DNA from: Ardenticatenaceae bacterium
Lineage (GTDB): Bacteria > Chloroflexota > Anaerolineae > Promineifilales > Promineifilaceae
Direction of reading: 5' to 3'
Assembly: GCA_020634245.1 (NCBI GenBank)
Contig: JACKCC010000023.1
Location: forward strand, 54,471 to 118,470
DNA: 64,000 nucleotides
The notes beneath the pieces were generated by a model. The model was not told where the DNA came from, made no database searches, and worked only from the letters and a program-made list of their open reading frames with translations. Numbering within the stretch: position 1 is the stretch's first letter; each line of letters begins with the position of its first letter. The translations under genes and the position numbers were made by a program. Of the stretch, positions 34,637 through 43,129 are shown piece after piece.

Positions 34637-36523
34637 TTATGATGCAGTGGCTAATTCTAGTAACTGCTGAATGCGGGGAACCATCTCCGTGGGATTGGGA
34701 TGCAGCCCTTCCTGTACCAGGGCACTGTCATACAACTGCTCAATCGTCAGGTTAATTAGCTCATTATCCGGCGAGTCGCTCACCAAATGAGCCAGGTTGG
34801 CGATAAGCGGATGATTGCGGTTGACTTCCACAATTTTCTTGGGCACTTCGTAGTTTTGATCCAGAATACGCTGGATGCGCTGCATGTCGCGGTTGGTCTC
34901 ATCTTCCGGCGACACCAGACGAATCGGGCTGTTTTTCAACACTTTAGAAGCGCGAACTTCGGTAACGCGGCTGCCTAAGGTGGTGACGAAACGGCCGATA
35001 ACCCGATTGAAATCCGCCTCCTCCAATTTAGACTCCGGTTTGTCTTCCGCCGCCTCTTCTGCCAATTCCGGCAGTTCGATACTGGCGTCATCCACGTTGC
35101 GCAGCTTCTTCTCTTTGTACTCGGCCAGCATCGGCGAGACAAACGGGTCAATCGGGTCTACCCAGTACAGCACTTCCAGGTCCCGCGCCTTGAACGGGTC
35201 CAGATGCGGGCTGTTGGCCACCGATTTGATGCTGTCGCCCAGCACGTAATAAATCTCAGTCTGCGATTCCGGCATCCGCTCGATGTATTCATCCAATGAA
35301 GTCAGTTTGCCATCCGATTTGGAAGAAACGTAGCGGAACAGCGGCAGCACGTCTTCTTTAGCCGAAAAATCGGTGGCGACGGCTTCTTTGAAGAAACGGC
35401 CGAATTCCCCCCAAAAACTGACATATTTCTCCGGCTCATCGGTGGCCAGCTTCTTCAACTCACGCAGCACGCGCCCCTTCACGGTCTTGGCCAGTTGAGC
35501 CATAATGCGGTTGCTCTGCACCGTTTCCCGGCTGACGTTCAGCGAAATATCTTCTGAATCGACCACGCCATCGACAAAAGAAAGCCAGTTGGGCAGCAAA
35601 TCGGTGCAGTATTCCTGGATGAGGACGTTGTGCGAATAGAGCATCACGCCCGGCTCTTTGCGCGCCGCCAGGATGCCGCCTTCCCGCTTTTTGGGCACAA
35701 AGAGCAGCGCCCGCACATTCACTGGCATGTCGGAAGCAAAATGAACCGTAGCCACCGGTTCTTCAAAATCCATCGTCATTTGTTGGTAGAACTGCTTATA
35801 CTCTTCGGCCGTCACGTCGGAGGGAGATTTGCGCCACAGCGATTCCTGACGGTTGGCCTGTTCTTTGTCATCGCCAACGTAGACGGGATAACGGACGAAA
35901 TCGGAATGTTTTTTGACGATTTGTTTCAGCTTCCACTCGTTGGCGAACTCTTCGGCATCTTTCTTGAGAATGATGTGAATTTCTGTGCCCCGATCCTCTT
36001 TTTCGGCCGGTTCGACACGAAAGCTTTCGCTGCCATCGGAAATCCAGACGGCGGCTTTGGCCCGCTTTTTGTAACTGCGGGATACTACACGCACCTCGTC
36101 GGCAATCATGAAAACGGAATAAAAGCCGACGCCAAACTGGCCGATGACGTCGCCGGGGTCGAGGGTTTCATCTTCGCCCATTTTGGCTAAAAATTCGCGC
36201 GCGCCGGACTGGGCGATGGTTCCCAAATTGGTAACCAGTTCGTCTTTGGTCATGCCGATGCCGCTGTCTTTGATGATGATTTGCTTCGGCTCGCCTTCAG
36301 CCACTTCGGGCACTTCGACGTGAATTGCCAGTTCAGCATCTGGGTCAAGCACGTCCCGATTGGTAAGCATCTCAAAATGCATCCGGGTCATGGCATCGGA
36401 GGCGTTGGAGACGAGCTCCCGCAGAAAAATATCCCGATCTTTGTAAAGTGAGTGGACCAAGATATGCAGCAGTTGTTTGACTTCGGTTTTGAAGTTGAAG
36501 GAATCTTGTACTTGTTCGTTCAT
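34637..36523 (-). CDS. htpG: Chaperone HtpG (bacterial Hsp90)
   Basis: A 628-residue ATP-dependent chaperone. The GHKL ATPase has FLRELVSNASDAMTR (N-box Asn), IIIKDSGIGMTKDEL, and GQFGVGFYSVFMIADEV. The middle domain (NVLIQEYCTDLLPNWLSFVDGVVDSEDISLNVSRE) and the C-terminal dimerisation domain follow. Length and start are normal. No ACGGCCGT is present, although near-misses AACGGCCGA occur twice. A 14-bp perfect palindrome (36562-36592) lies about 40 bases upstream of the start and may be regulatory or a dispersed repeat. Confidence 0.96.
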   Translation of the reverse strand: MNEQVQDSFNFKTEVKQLLHILVHSLYKDRDIFLRELVSNASDAMTRMHFEMLTNRDVLDPDAELAIHVEVPEVAEGEPKQIIIKDSGIGMTKDELVTNLGTIAQSGAREFLAKMGEDETLDPGDVIGQFGVGFYSVFMIADEVRVVSRSYKKRAKAAVWISDGSESFRVEPAEKEDRGTEIHIILKKDAEEFANEWKLKQIVKKHSDFVRYPVYVGDDKEQANRQESLWRKSPSDVTAEEYKQFYQQMTMDFEEPVATVHFASDMPVNVRALLFVPKKREGGILAARKEPGVMLYSHNVLIQEYCTDLLPNWLSFVDGVVDSEDISLNVSRETVQSNRIMAQLAKTVKGRVLRELKKLATDEPEKYVSFWGEFGRFFKEAVATDFSAKEDVLPLFRYVSSKSDGKLTSLDEYIERMPESQTEIYYVLGDSIKSVANSPHLDPFKARDLEVLYWVDPIDPFVSPMLAEYKEKKLRNVDDASIELPELAEEAAEDKPESKLEEADFNRVIGRFVTTLGSRVTEVRASKVLKNSPIRLVSPEDETNRDMQRIQRILDQNYEVPKKIVEVNRNHPLIANLAHLVSDSPDNELINLTIEQLYDSALVQEGLHPNPTEMVPRIQQLLELATAS

Positions 36524-36561
36524 GGATTTTGCCTCTTCCTAAAATGGTTTTGCGTTTGGAA

Positions 36562-36592
36562 GACCCCAAGGGTTTTGGAAACCCTTGGGGTC
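36562..36592. repeat. 14-bp perfect hairpin upstream of htpG
   Basis: GACCCCAAGGGTTT (36562-36575) and AAACCCTTGGGGTC (36579-36592) are exact complements around three bases. It lies between htpG's start and the end of the beta-glucosidase gene, which is upstream on the same strand. Too short a loop for a typical operator; it reads as an RNA hairpin or intergenic repeat, and it could also end the beta-glucosidase transcript. Confidence 0.7.
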
Positions 36593-36632
36593 TTGGTTAT
36601 CATACCCCCCTTTCATAAGACCAACGTAAGAA

Positions 36633-37988
36633 CTAAAACCCATTGTGAGCGATCACGTCCTTATACCACAGCGCGCTGTCTTTCGGCAGCCGCTCCTGCG
36701 TTTCATAATCAACCCAGACGATGCCAAACCGCTGGCTGAAACCGTGCGCCCATTCAAAATTGTCCATCAATGACCAGACAAAATAACCGTCCAGGGGCAC
36801 GCCGTTTTGGATGGCTTTGTGAGCCTGGGTGAAATGGTCGCGTAAATATTTGAGGCGGCGGGTGTCGGCGATACGGCCGTTCCCGTCCGGCCCGTCGCTG
36901 TAACTGCACCCATTCTCAGTGATGTACAGCTTGGGCGGTTGGTAGTCAAAATGGAGCCGGCTCAAAAGGTCAAACAAGGCGGGCGCATACACTTCCCAGC
37001 CCATCTCGGTAACGTCGTCCCGTTTAACGACCGTTGGCGGCAAATTATCCGCCGCCACTTCGTCACGGTTGATGCTGCGTGAGTAATAATTGATGCCCAA
37101 AAAGTCAGTGTGCACAGCAATGGCTTCCAGATCGCCGTTACGGACAAAATCGAGGCCATTGGGCAGATACCCCTGCGCCTGGTAAGCGGCGACCATATCG
37201 GCCGGATAGTGACGACCGTACAGCGGATCCAAAAACCAACGATTGAAGAAACCATCATGATAGCGCATCACCTGATAATCGGCAGCACTGGGCGAAGCGG
37301 CCACCGATGGGCTGAGATTGAGGGTAATGCCCACCTGGGCTTCCGGGCTGTTTTGCCGGATAACAGGCACCGCCCAGCCATGCGAAAGGAGGACGTGGTG
37401 TGAGGTGGTAACGGCCGTGGCAAAATCACGCATCCCCGGCGCATGTTCACCAAAAGCATGGGCCACATAAGCCACCACCCACGGTTCATTGTGCGTGATC
37501 CAGTTTTGCACCCGGTCGCCCAAATAGCGGCTGACCACATCGGCGTACTCGACAAACGCTTCGGCCGTGCTGCGCGCAGCCCAGCCGCCCTCATCCTGCA
37601 GCGCCTGCGGCAAATCCCAATGATACAACGTCACAAACGGCCTGATATTCGCTTCCAACAGTCCATCTACTAACCGGCTGTAAAAATCCAGCCCGGCTTG
37701 ATTGATTTGCCCTCGCCCCGCCGGCAAAATACGCGGCCAGGCAATCGAAAACCGGTACGCCTGCAAGCCCAAATCTTGCATAAGCGCAATGTCTTGCGGC
37801 CAGCGATGATAATGGTCATTAGCGACATCGCCCGTATCGCCATTCTTAATCTTGCCCTGTGTGTGCGCGAACCGATCCCAGATCGATTCACCTTTGCCAT
37901 CCACCTGCCACGCTCCTTCAATCTGGTAAGATGATGTTGCCGTACCCCACAAAAAACCATCAGGAAATACAATTTTTTCGCTGCTCAT
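36633..37988 (-). CDS. GH1 beta-glucosidase
   Basis: A 451-residue family 1 glycosidase that cleaves beta-linked glucose or galactose from oligosaccharides in the cytoplasm. The retaining pair is visible: acid/base Glu168 in ITHNEPWVV and nucleophile Glu358 in YITENGCSY. The N-terminal FPDGFLWGTATSSYQIEGAW is a family hallmark. The frame extends upstream to 38165, but this reads through an intergenic inverted repeat, so the ATG at 37988 behind AAGGAA is chosen. No transporter is adjacent. It is downstream of the NAD-salvage gene on the same strand, separated by the repeat at 38023-38082. Confidence 0.94.
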   Translation of the reverse strand: MSSEKIVFPDGFLWGTATSSYQIEGAWQVDGKGESIWDRFAHTQGKIKNGDTGDVANDHYHRWPQDIALMQDLGLQAYRFSIAWPRILPAGRGQINQAGLDFYSRLVDGLLEANIRPFVTLYHWDLPQALQDEGGWAARSTAEAFVEYADVVSRYLGDRVQNWITHNEPWVVAYVAHAFGEHAPGMRDFATAVTTSHHVLLSHGWAVPVIRQNSPEAQVGITLNLSPSVAASPSAADYQVMRYHDGFFNRWFLDPLYGRHYPADMVAAYQAQGYLPNGLDFVRNGDLEAIAVHTDFLGINYYSRSINRDEVAADNLPPTVVKRDDVTEMGWEVYAPALFDLLSRLHFDYQPPKLYITENGCSYSDGPDGNGRIADTRRLKYLRDHFTQAHKAIQNGVPLDGYFVWSLMDNFEWAHGFSQRFGIVWVDYETQERLPKDSALWYKDVIAHNGF

Positions 37989-38022
37989 TCGCCAATTCCT
38001 TTCTCCCGTGTGCAAATTATTT

Positions 38023-38082
38023 ACCGCAAAGGACGCGAAGTTTTTCTCCTTGATTCTTTGCGTTCTTGGCGCACTTTGCGGT
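38023..38082. repeat. Intergenic inverted repeat between NAPRTase and beta-glucosidase genes
   Basis: ACCGCAAAG (38023-38031) pairs with CTTTGCGGT (38074-38082), and an inner GACGCGAAG / CTTTGCGTTC pair is imperfect. It belongs with the other gap-filling hairpins of the window. Confidence 0.65.
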
Positions 38083-38086
38083 TCAA

Positions 38087-39439
38087 CTATAAAGCTGACA
38101 AATCGACCGGCTGCATGTCGGGGTTTTCGGCTGCGCCACGACCAACTTTGGCCAAATCTACCCATTGGCCATCCACCTTGATGCGCACCACATCGGCCGT
38201 AAAATCGGTGTTGGTGTCCCGGTCATTGCGAATCAGTGAAGAACCAACCCCGTAAATATCAACCGGCACATTCAGCTTTTCAAACCGGCTAATTTTATCC
38301 GGGTTAAAGCCGCCGGTCACGACAATTTTCACGTTGCGACAATAACTCTGGGCCATTTCGATTTGGCGGGGCGGCAAATCCCACTGCTGCCAGGCCACAT
38401 CCAGCGCCTGACGCACGTTAAAAACCAGGCGCGGCGTTACGCCCAAATCCAAGGCGGGATCACCCAACGGCGGCACATTCACGTCACGCAGGCTGCCGCT
38501 AGTATCCAGGCGCACGCCAAACAAGACGTAACGGCGCGCCTCGGCTTTTTGCCCCGATTCCATCAGTTCGGCATACCGGGCAAACATGACCTGCATCACT
38601 CGCAAGCTGTCCTGCACCGAATCGTTGTTGAAATCGACCAGGGCAATGCGAGAAACGTCGTGCGGCACGAATTCGGCAAAGGCCATCATGGCCGCGGCCG
38701 TGTCCCCTAAAAAGCAGGCGATTGCGGCGTGAGCCACTGTGCCGCCGCCGGCCCCGCCCCACCAGTCACCCTGGGCATCCGTGGAGACAAAGGAGTGCAG
38801 TTTGCCGTGAAAATCCAGGTTAAAGCGGGCGACGGCGATGTCGTAGGCGTAGCCATCAGCCGCCTGGGCTTCGTGCAAATCGAAACGGGCCGGGAAGAAG
38901 AGGATGGGCTTGCCTTTGGCCGCGCGATGGACATCGTAGACGTTGGTGGCTATGCGGCTGCCCCGGCTGAGAATGCCCAGCATCGGCGTCTCTAGCAGGG
39001 CAAAATCACGGTAACGGCCGTGTACACGAATGACCGGCTGAACATGCAGAGGGTTGCCGTTGTATTCAGTAACAGCGCCATCGTGTACGGCCGTTACCGC
39101 CAAATTCTGCCACGTCTCCACCCACTCACCATCTTCATCAAAATAGCCCGTACAATGGCGCAGCATCGTCAACGCCTTGTCCACACCAACGACCACAGTC
39201 TTCCCCGACCGCCGGGTAAAAAACTGCATTTCCACTTCAATATCGCCCACATTCAAACCAACTGGATCGCGGCCAATATCCCGTGCAAACTTGCCCGTAT
39301 AACCCACGTTTTGCCGCACCCCTTCCAGCATCAAAGCGATATTGGCAAAATATTTATCCGAGTACCAGCCACGGCGCATCCGCTCCACATCCAGCTTGAA
39401 TGTTTTATTCGTCAGCCGCTCACCGTTAAACAAGCTCAT
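38087..39439 (-). CDS. pncB: Nicotinate phosphoribosyltransferase
   Basis: Forms nicotinate mononucleotide from nicotinate and PRPP in NAD salvage. The roughly 450-residue protein has the family features GWYSDKYFANI near the N-terminus, DFNNDS and the C-terminal IVVTGGFNPDKISRFEKLNVPVDIYGVGSSL phosphate-binding region. AAGGAGG fits the ATG at 39439 better than the adjacent ATG at 39442. It follows the cyclic-diphosphoglycerate-synthetase-like gene after an 80-base gap filled by an inverted repeat, so the two may be one unit. Confidence 0.9.
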   Translation of the reverse strand: MSLFNGERLTNKTFKLDVERMRRGWYSDKYFANIALMLEGVRQNVGYTGKFARDIGRDPVGLNVGDIEVEMQFFTRRSGKTVVVGVDKALTMLRHCTGYFDEDGEWVETWQNLAVTAVHDGAVTEYNGNPLHVQPVIRVHGRYRDFALLETPMLGILSRGSRIATNVYDVHRAAKGKPILFFPARFDLHEAQAADGYAYDIAVARFNLDFHGKLHSFVSTDAQGDWWGGAGGGTVAHAAIACFLGDTAAAMMAFAEFVPHDVSRIALVDFNNDSVQDSLRVMQVMFARYAELMESGQKAEARRYVLFGVRLDTSGSLRDVNVPPLGDPALDLGVTPRLVFNVRQALDVAWQQWDLPPRQIEMAQSYCRNVKIVVTGGFNPDKISRFEKLNVPVDIYGVGSSLIRNDRDTNTDFTADVVRIKVDGQWVDLAKVGRGAAENPDMQPVDLSAL

Positions 39440-39470
39440 CATATCCTCCTTTTAGCGAGAGCGAGAGGAT

Positions 39471-39505
39471 AGAGCTAGAGGATGAATGCTTATTCCTCTA
39501 GCTCT
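39471..39505. repeat. Intergenic hairpin, CTAGCTCTCGCT family, copy 2
   Basis: AGAGCTAGAGG (39471-39481) and CCTCTAGCTCT (39495-39505) are exact complements, with GAGCGAGAG before and CGCTC after. The wording is the same as 2652-2702, and another CCTCTAGCT follows at about 39518. Confidence 0.75.
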
Positions 39506-39524
39506 CGCTCCTTCCTTCCTCTAG

Positions 39525-40859
39525 CTATTTGCCAAATCGTTGGCGCAGCAGCTCCGTCAACGTCGGCTGGCCAATCTCTTGCAGCTCATAGCGCACCCGC
39601 TGATGGGGCGGCTTAATGTCGATCAATTTGCCCAAATCAATTGGCGTCGCAATGATGACCATGTCGGCTGGTGTTTTGTTGATTGTCTCTTCCAAATCGG
39701 CCATTTGGTCACCGCCGTAGCCCATGGCCGGTAAAACAGCGCCGGTTGTTGGGTATTTTTGGTAGGTAGCGGCAATCGAACGGACAGCATACGGCCGTGG
39801 ATCAATAATCTCAGCCGCATCAAAGTATTTGGCCGCTACCACACCAGCACCGTAGGCCATCTCGCCATGAGTCAGTGTCGGACCATCTTCCACTACCAGC
39901 ACCCGCTTGCCGCGAATCGCCGCCGGATCATCGACAAAGATGGGCGACGCCGCCTTAACGATGACCGCACCGGAGTTCACCCGACGTACGTTTTGCTGGA
40001 CGGTGATGACGTTGGCGTTATCGGCCGTATCCACTTTGTTAATGACAACGGCCGCAGCCAAACGCAAATTGGTCTCGCCGGGATGATAACGCAGTTCATG
40101 CCCCGGACGATGCGGATCAACCACGACAATGTGGAAATCGGACAGGAAAAACGGCAAATCATTATTACCGCCATCCCAAATGATGATGTCAGCTTCTTCT
40201 TCAGCCCGGCGCAAAATCGCTTCATAATCCACACCGGCAAAAATCACTGCGCCGCGCGCCACGTAAGGCTCATACTCCTCACGTTCTTCAATCGTGCAGT
40301 CCGCTTCATCCATGTCGGCAAAAGCAGCAAATCGCTGCACTGCCTGCTTCGCCAGATCACCATACGGCATGGGATGGCGAACGGCCACAACGCGCTTATA
40401 ACCCAATTCATTCTGCAAAATCTCCAGCACCCGCCGCGAAGTCTGGCTTTTGCCACAGCCGGTTCGCACGGCACAGACAGAGACAATCGGCTTGCTCGAT
40501 TTGAGCATCGTTACCCGTGGATTCATCAATCTGAAACCGGCGCCAGCCGCCAATACGCGTGACGCCAGATGCATCACATATTCGTGGGTCACATCCGAAT
40601 AGGAAAATACAACTTCATCTACCTGATATTTTTGGATTAATTCTTCCAATTGGGACTCAGGGAAAATGGGAATGCCCTCTGGATACAACGGGCCAGACAG
40701 GGCCGGTGGATAGCGCCGCCCTTCTATGTTGGGGATTTGTGTGGCCGTGAATGCCACTACCCGATAATTCTCATTGTTACGAAATGCCGTATTAAAATCA
40801 TGGAAATCACGGCCGGCAGCACCGGCAATGATCACCTTTTGCGGTTCATGTGAACGCAT
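39525..40859 (-). CDS. Cyclic 2,3-diphosphoglycerate synthetase-like P-loop protein
   Basis: A 444-residue protein similar to archaeal cyclic 2,3-diphosphoglycerate synthetase, with an N-terminal Rossmann-like part (KVIIAGAAGRDFHDFNTAFRNN), a P-loop AVRTGCGKSQTSR near residues 130-142, DIIIWDGGNNDLPFF, and NKVDTADNANV. In methanogens the enzyme makes the thermoprotectant cDPG; in bacteria homologues are widespread but untested, and a different small-molecule kinase or GTPase role is possible. No other cDPG gene is near. A perfect palindrome lies upstream at 40948-40971. Confidence 0.8.
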   Translation of the reverse strand: MRSHEPQKVIIAGAAGRDFHDFNTAFRNNENYRVVAFTATQIPNIEGRRYPPALSGPLYPEGIPIFPESQLEELIQKYQVDEVVFSYSDVTHEYVMHLASRVLAAGAGFRLMNPRVTMLKSSKPIVSVCAVRTGCGKSQTSRRVLEILQNELGYKRVVAVRHPMPYGDLAKQAVQRFAAFADMDEADCTIEEREEYEPYVARGAVIFAGVDYEAILRRAEEEADIIIWDGGNNDLPFFLSDFHIVVVDPHRPGHELRYHPGETNLRLAAAVVINKVDTADNANVITVQQNVRRVNSGAVIVKAASPIFVDDPAAIRGKRVLVVEDGPTLTHGEMAYGAGVVAAKYFDAAEIIDPRPYAVRSIAATYQKYPTTGAVLPAMGYGGDQMADLEETINKTPADMVIIATPIDLGKLIDIKPPHQRVRYELQEIGQPTLTELLRQRFGK

Positions 40860-40947
40860 AATGATATTCCTCCGAAATGTGGGATAGTAAAGGTCAAAAC
40901 GGGAAAATCACCCGTTCGTGAATTTGAAGACTGGTATCATATCAATT

Positions 40948-40971
40948 TTTAAGTTGGTGAACCAACTTAAA
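40948..40971. promoter_or_regulatory. Perfect palindrome, possible operator
   Basis: TTTAAGTTGGT (40948-40958) and ACCAACTTAAA (40961-40971) are exact 11-bp complements with a 2-base spacer. It lies about 90 bases upstream of the cDPG-synthetase-like start. The tight spacer favours a dimeric DNA-binding site over an RNA hairpin. Confidence 0.5.
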
Positions 40972-41051
40972 CGGTTGCCTTTCCACACCCACTCATTTAT
41001 TCGCGTAGAACTATTATCCCAGGTCGATTCGTACTTTATGTTGATAATTGG

Positions 41052-41079
41052 TTGATCTTATGAAAAGTAATGTTATAAT
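41052..41079 (+). promoter_or_regulatory. Predicted sigma-70 promoter for the Xer recombinase
   Basis: TTGATC (41052-41057) and TATAAT (41074-41079) are 16 bases apart. Transcription would begin near 41086, leaving a leader of about 200 bases. Confidence 0.6.
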
Positions 41080-41234
41080 GCACTTAAGTTTATAATTACA
41101 TAATCTTTTAACAGACGCTTTTGCCGCCAACTAAAGAGCCTGTTCTTATGCATAAAGCATAAATAGCAATTACACACAGCCATTCGACTGTGACAATCCT
41201 GATGTACTAAGTTTTAATCCCTTTTCATTTACTA

Positions 41235-41261
41235 CACGCAAAACCATCTCTGGTTTGTGCG
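41235..41261 (+). promoter_or_regulatory. Leader hairpin before the Xer recombinase
   Basis: CGCAAAACCA and TGGTTTGTGCG pair around TCTC about 24 bases before the start codon; the SD AGGAG (41271-41275) follows the stem and stays free. It could tune translation, but has no known family. Confidence 0.45.
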
Positions 41262-41284
41262 TTGCCTGACAGGAGCGTGAGGCG

Positions 41285-42160
41285 ATGGAAAAACAATTAC
41301 TCGCCTTTCTGGATTTTCTTCAAATAGAATACAAGTACTCAAACAATACGGCCGCTGCATACAAAAATGATCTAAATCAGTTCGTCAAGTTCCTGTTGAA
41401 CGGCCAGTATTCACAAGTAACTGAGTGGGCTGATGTCTCACCGGAAATCGTTCACGATTACGTCGATTTTATGAAATCGAAGTCATACGCATCGTCATCG
41501 GTAGCCCGAAAAGTGGCGGCAGTTAAATCATTTTTTAATTATCTTCACGCCCGCAGTTTTATTGATGAAAACCCAACAACTGATATTGAATCACCCCGCG
41601 TCAAAAAACGGCTGCCCAAAACGCTCACATCAGATGAAGTCGAACGGCTGTTAAAAGCACCCGCGACAAAAACAACTCCTAAAAATTTACGCGATATTGC
41701 CTTGTTGACGATGTTATACACAACAGGTATGCGGGTCACTGAAGTTGTCTCCTTGCACAAAAAAGATATCGACCTAGAAAATAATGTCCTTTACTGTCCT
41801 GGCAAAGATGATGAGGTTCGAGAGCTTCCTTTTGATGAATTGACCAAAGAAGTCTTAACTGAATATCTGGAAAAGGGACGGCCGTATCTGGCCAAAGACA
41901 AGGATGAAAAAGCCATCTTCCTCAACCATCGCGGGCAGCAGCTTACCCGGCAAGGTTTATGGTTGATCATCAAATCTTATGCCCAACAGGCTGAACTGAA
42001 AACGGCCGTTACCCCTCACACCTTGCGCCACAGCTTTGCCGCGCACAAGTTGGAAAGCGGTTCTAACCTGCAAGAAGTCCAGCATCTCCTGGGTCACGCC
42101 AACATCTCAACGACCCAAATTTATACCCAAATAACCGAACACGAAGAAGGAGAATCGTAA
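41285..42160 (+). CDS. Tyrosine recombinase of the XerC/XerD type
   Basis: A 291-residue site-specific recombinase. The N-terminal SAM-like core-binding domain (about 1-95) is followed by the catalytic domain with the full set: Arg150 (TTGMRVTE), Lys174 (PGKDDEVREL), His245 and Arg248 (HTLRHSFAAH), His271 (LLGHANISTTQIY) and nucleophile Tyr280. Size and lack of extra domains match chromosome-dimer-resolving Xer proteins more than phage integrases. No dif-like site was identified. It has its own promoter with a long leader and a terminator directly after the stop. Confidence 0.92.
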   Translation: MEKQLLAFLDFLQIEYKYSNNTAAAYKNDLNQFVKFLLNGQYSQVTEWADVSPEIVHDYVDFMKSKSYASSSVARKVAAVKSFFNYLHARSFIDENPTTDIESPRVKKRLPKTLTSDEVERLLKAPATKTTPKNLRDIALLTMLYTTGMRVTEVVSLHKKDIDLENNVLYCPGKDDEVRELPFDELTKEVLTEYLEKGRPYLAKDKDEKAIFLNHRGQQLTRQGLWLIIKSYAQQAELKTAVTPHTLRHSFAAHKLESGSNLQEVQHLLGHANISTTQIYTQITEHEEGES

Positions 42161-42163
42161 TGG

Positions 42164-42194
42164 TCAGGCCGGCTGCGCAGTCGGCCTGATTTTG
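42164..42194 (+). terminator. Intrinsic terminator after the Xer recombinase
   Basis: TCAGGCCG (42164-42171) pairs with CGGCCTGA (42182-42189), followed by TTTTG. It starts three bases past the stop codon. Confidence 0.8.
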
Positions 42195-42209
42195 CGATGA
42201 TAAACGATT

Positions 42210-43052
42210 ATGACCGAGTTTTTATCCCATCTGGATATTGACGCGGCGGTAACGGCCGTTCGCCAAAAAACAGCCTATCAACCCACCATCGGGCTGGTAC
42301 TGGGTTCCGGCCTCAACCAACTGGCCGACGCCATTGAAAACGCCGACATCATTCCTTACGAAGAAATCCCCAACTGGCCCGCTTCCACCGTGCCCGGCCA
42401 CAGCGGCCGCCTAGTTATTGGCCAACTAGAAGGCAAAACCGTTTTTGTCCAGCAAGGGCGCGCTCACTACTACGAAGGCCACCCCATACACAAAATTGTC
42501 ATGCCCATTCGAGTGATGAAGCGGTTAGGCGTGAACACGCTCATTGTGACCAATGCCGCTGGCGGGATTAATGCCAGCTTTTCGCCGGGCGATTTAATGC
42601 TGATCAAAGACCATTTGAATATGCCCGGACTGGCCGGCAACAACCCGCTGCGCGGCCCGAACGATGATTCCTTTGGCCCCCGCTTTCCCGACATGATTGA
42701 TGCCTACACGCCAGCACTAAGAAAATTGGCTCATGAAACGGCCGTTTCCCTGGGCTTCAAACTGCAAGAAGGAACCTACGCCTTTGTCGGCGGCCCCAGT
42801 TTCGAAACACCGGCCGAACTGCGCTTCTTACGCACCGTTGGCGCTGACGCTGTAGGCATGTCCACTGTACCCTCCGTCGTCGTTGCCCGCCATGCCGGGA
42901 TGCGTATTTTGGGCATTTCCAGCATCACCAATATGGCCGTACCCGATCCTGTCCCCGGCACGGAATTGACCCATGAAGAAGTGATGGAAACCGGCAAAAT
43001 CATCGTACCACGCCTGGAAGCCTTACTACGCGGTATCTTGCAAAAAATCTGA
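42210..43052 (+). CDS. punA: Purine nucleoside phosphorylase
   Basis: A 280-residue trimeric-type PNP that phosphorolyses guanosine/inosine. It has GLVLGSGLNQLAD at the N-terminus, VPGHSGRLVIG, GRAHYYEGH, NAAGGINASFSPGDLMLI, GPSFETPAELRFLRTVGADAVGMSTVPSVVVARHAGMRILGIS, all family motifs. It complements the MTA phosphorylase at 28158 in purine salvage. The window's hypoxanthine phosphoribosyltransferase gene is a pseudogene, so hypoxanthine released here would need another route or another copy. The ATG at 42210 has only weak SD pairing. Confidence 0.94.
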   Translation: MTEFLSHLDIDAAVTAVRQKTAYQPTIGLVLGSGLNQLADAIENADIIPYEEIPNWPASTVPGHSGRLVIGQLEGKTVFVQQGRAHYYEGHPIHKIVMPIRVMKRLGVNTLIVTNAAGGINASFSPGDLMLIKDHLNMPGLAGNNPLRGPNDDSFGPRFPDMIDAYTPALRKLAHETAVSLGFKLQEGTYAFVGGPSFETPAELRFLRTVGADAVGMSTVPSVVVARHAGMRILGISSITNMAVPDPVPGTELTHEEVMETGKIIVPRLEALLRGILQKI

Positions 43053-43129
43053 CCGGATTTGCCCATCTCCAGTCATCATGGCAAAATCCACTCCACTGAT
43101 GACGAATACATTAAATACAGTTGACTGAT

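Larger units (their letters stand above)
40860..41284. other. Long regulatory gap before the Xer recombinase
   Basis: About 425 bases without a gene, AT-rich. It contains the palindrome at 40948-40971, a promoter at 41052-41079, and a leader hairpin at 41235-41261. A shorter palindrome, TATGCATAAAGCATA, lies near 41147. The predicted 5' UTR of the Xer gene is about 200 bases. Confidence 0.6.
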
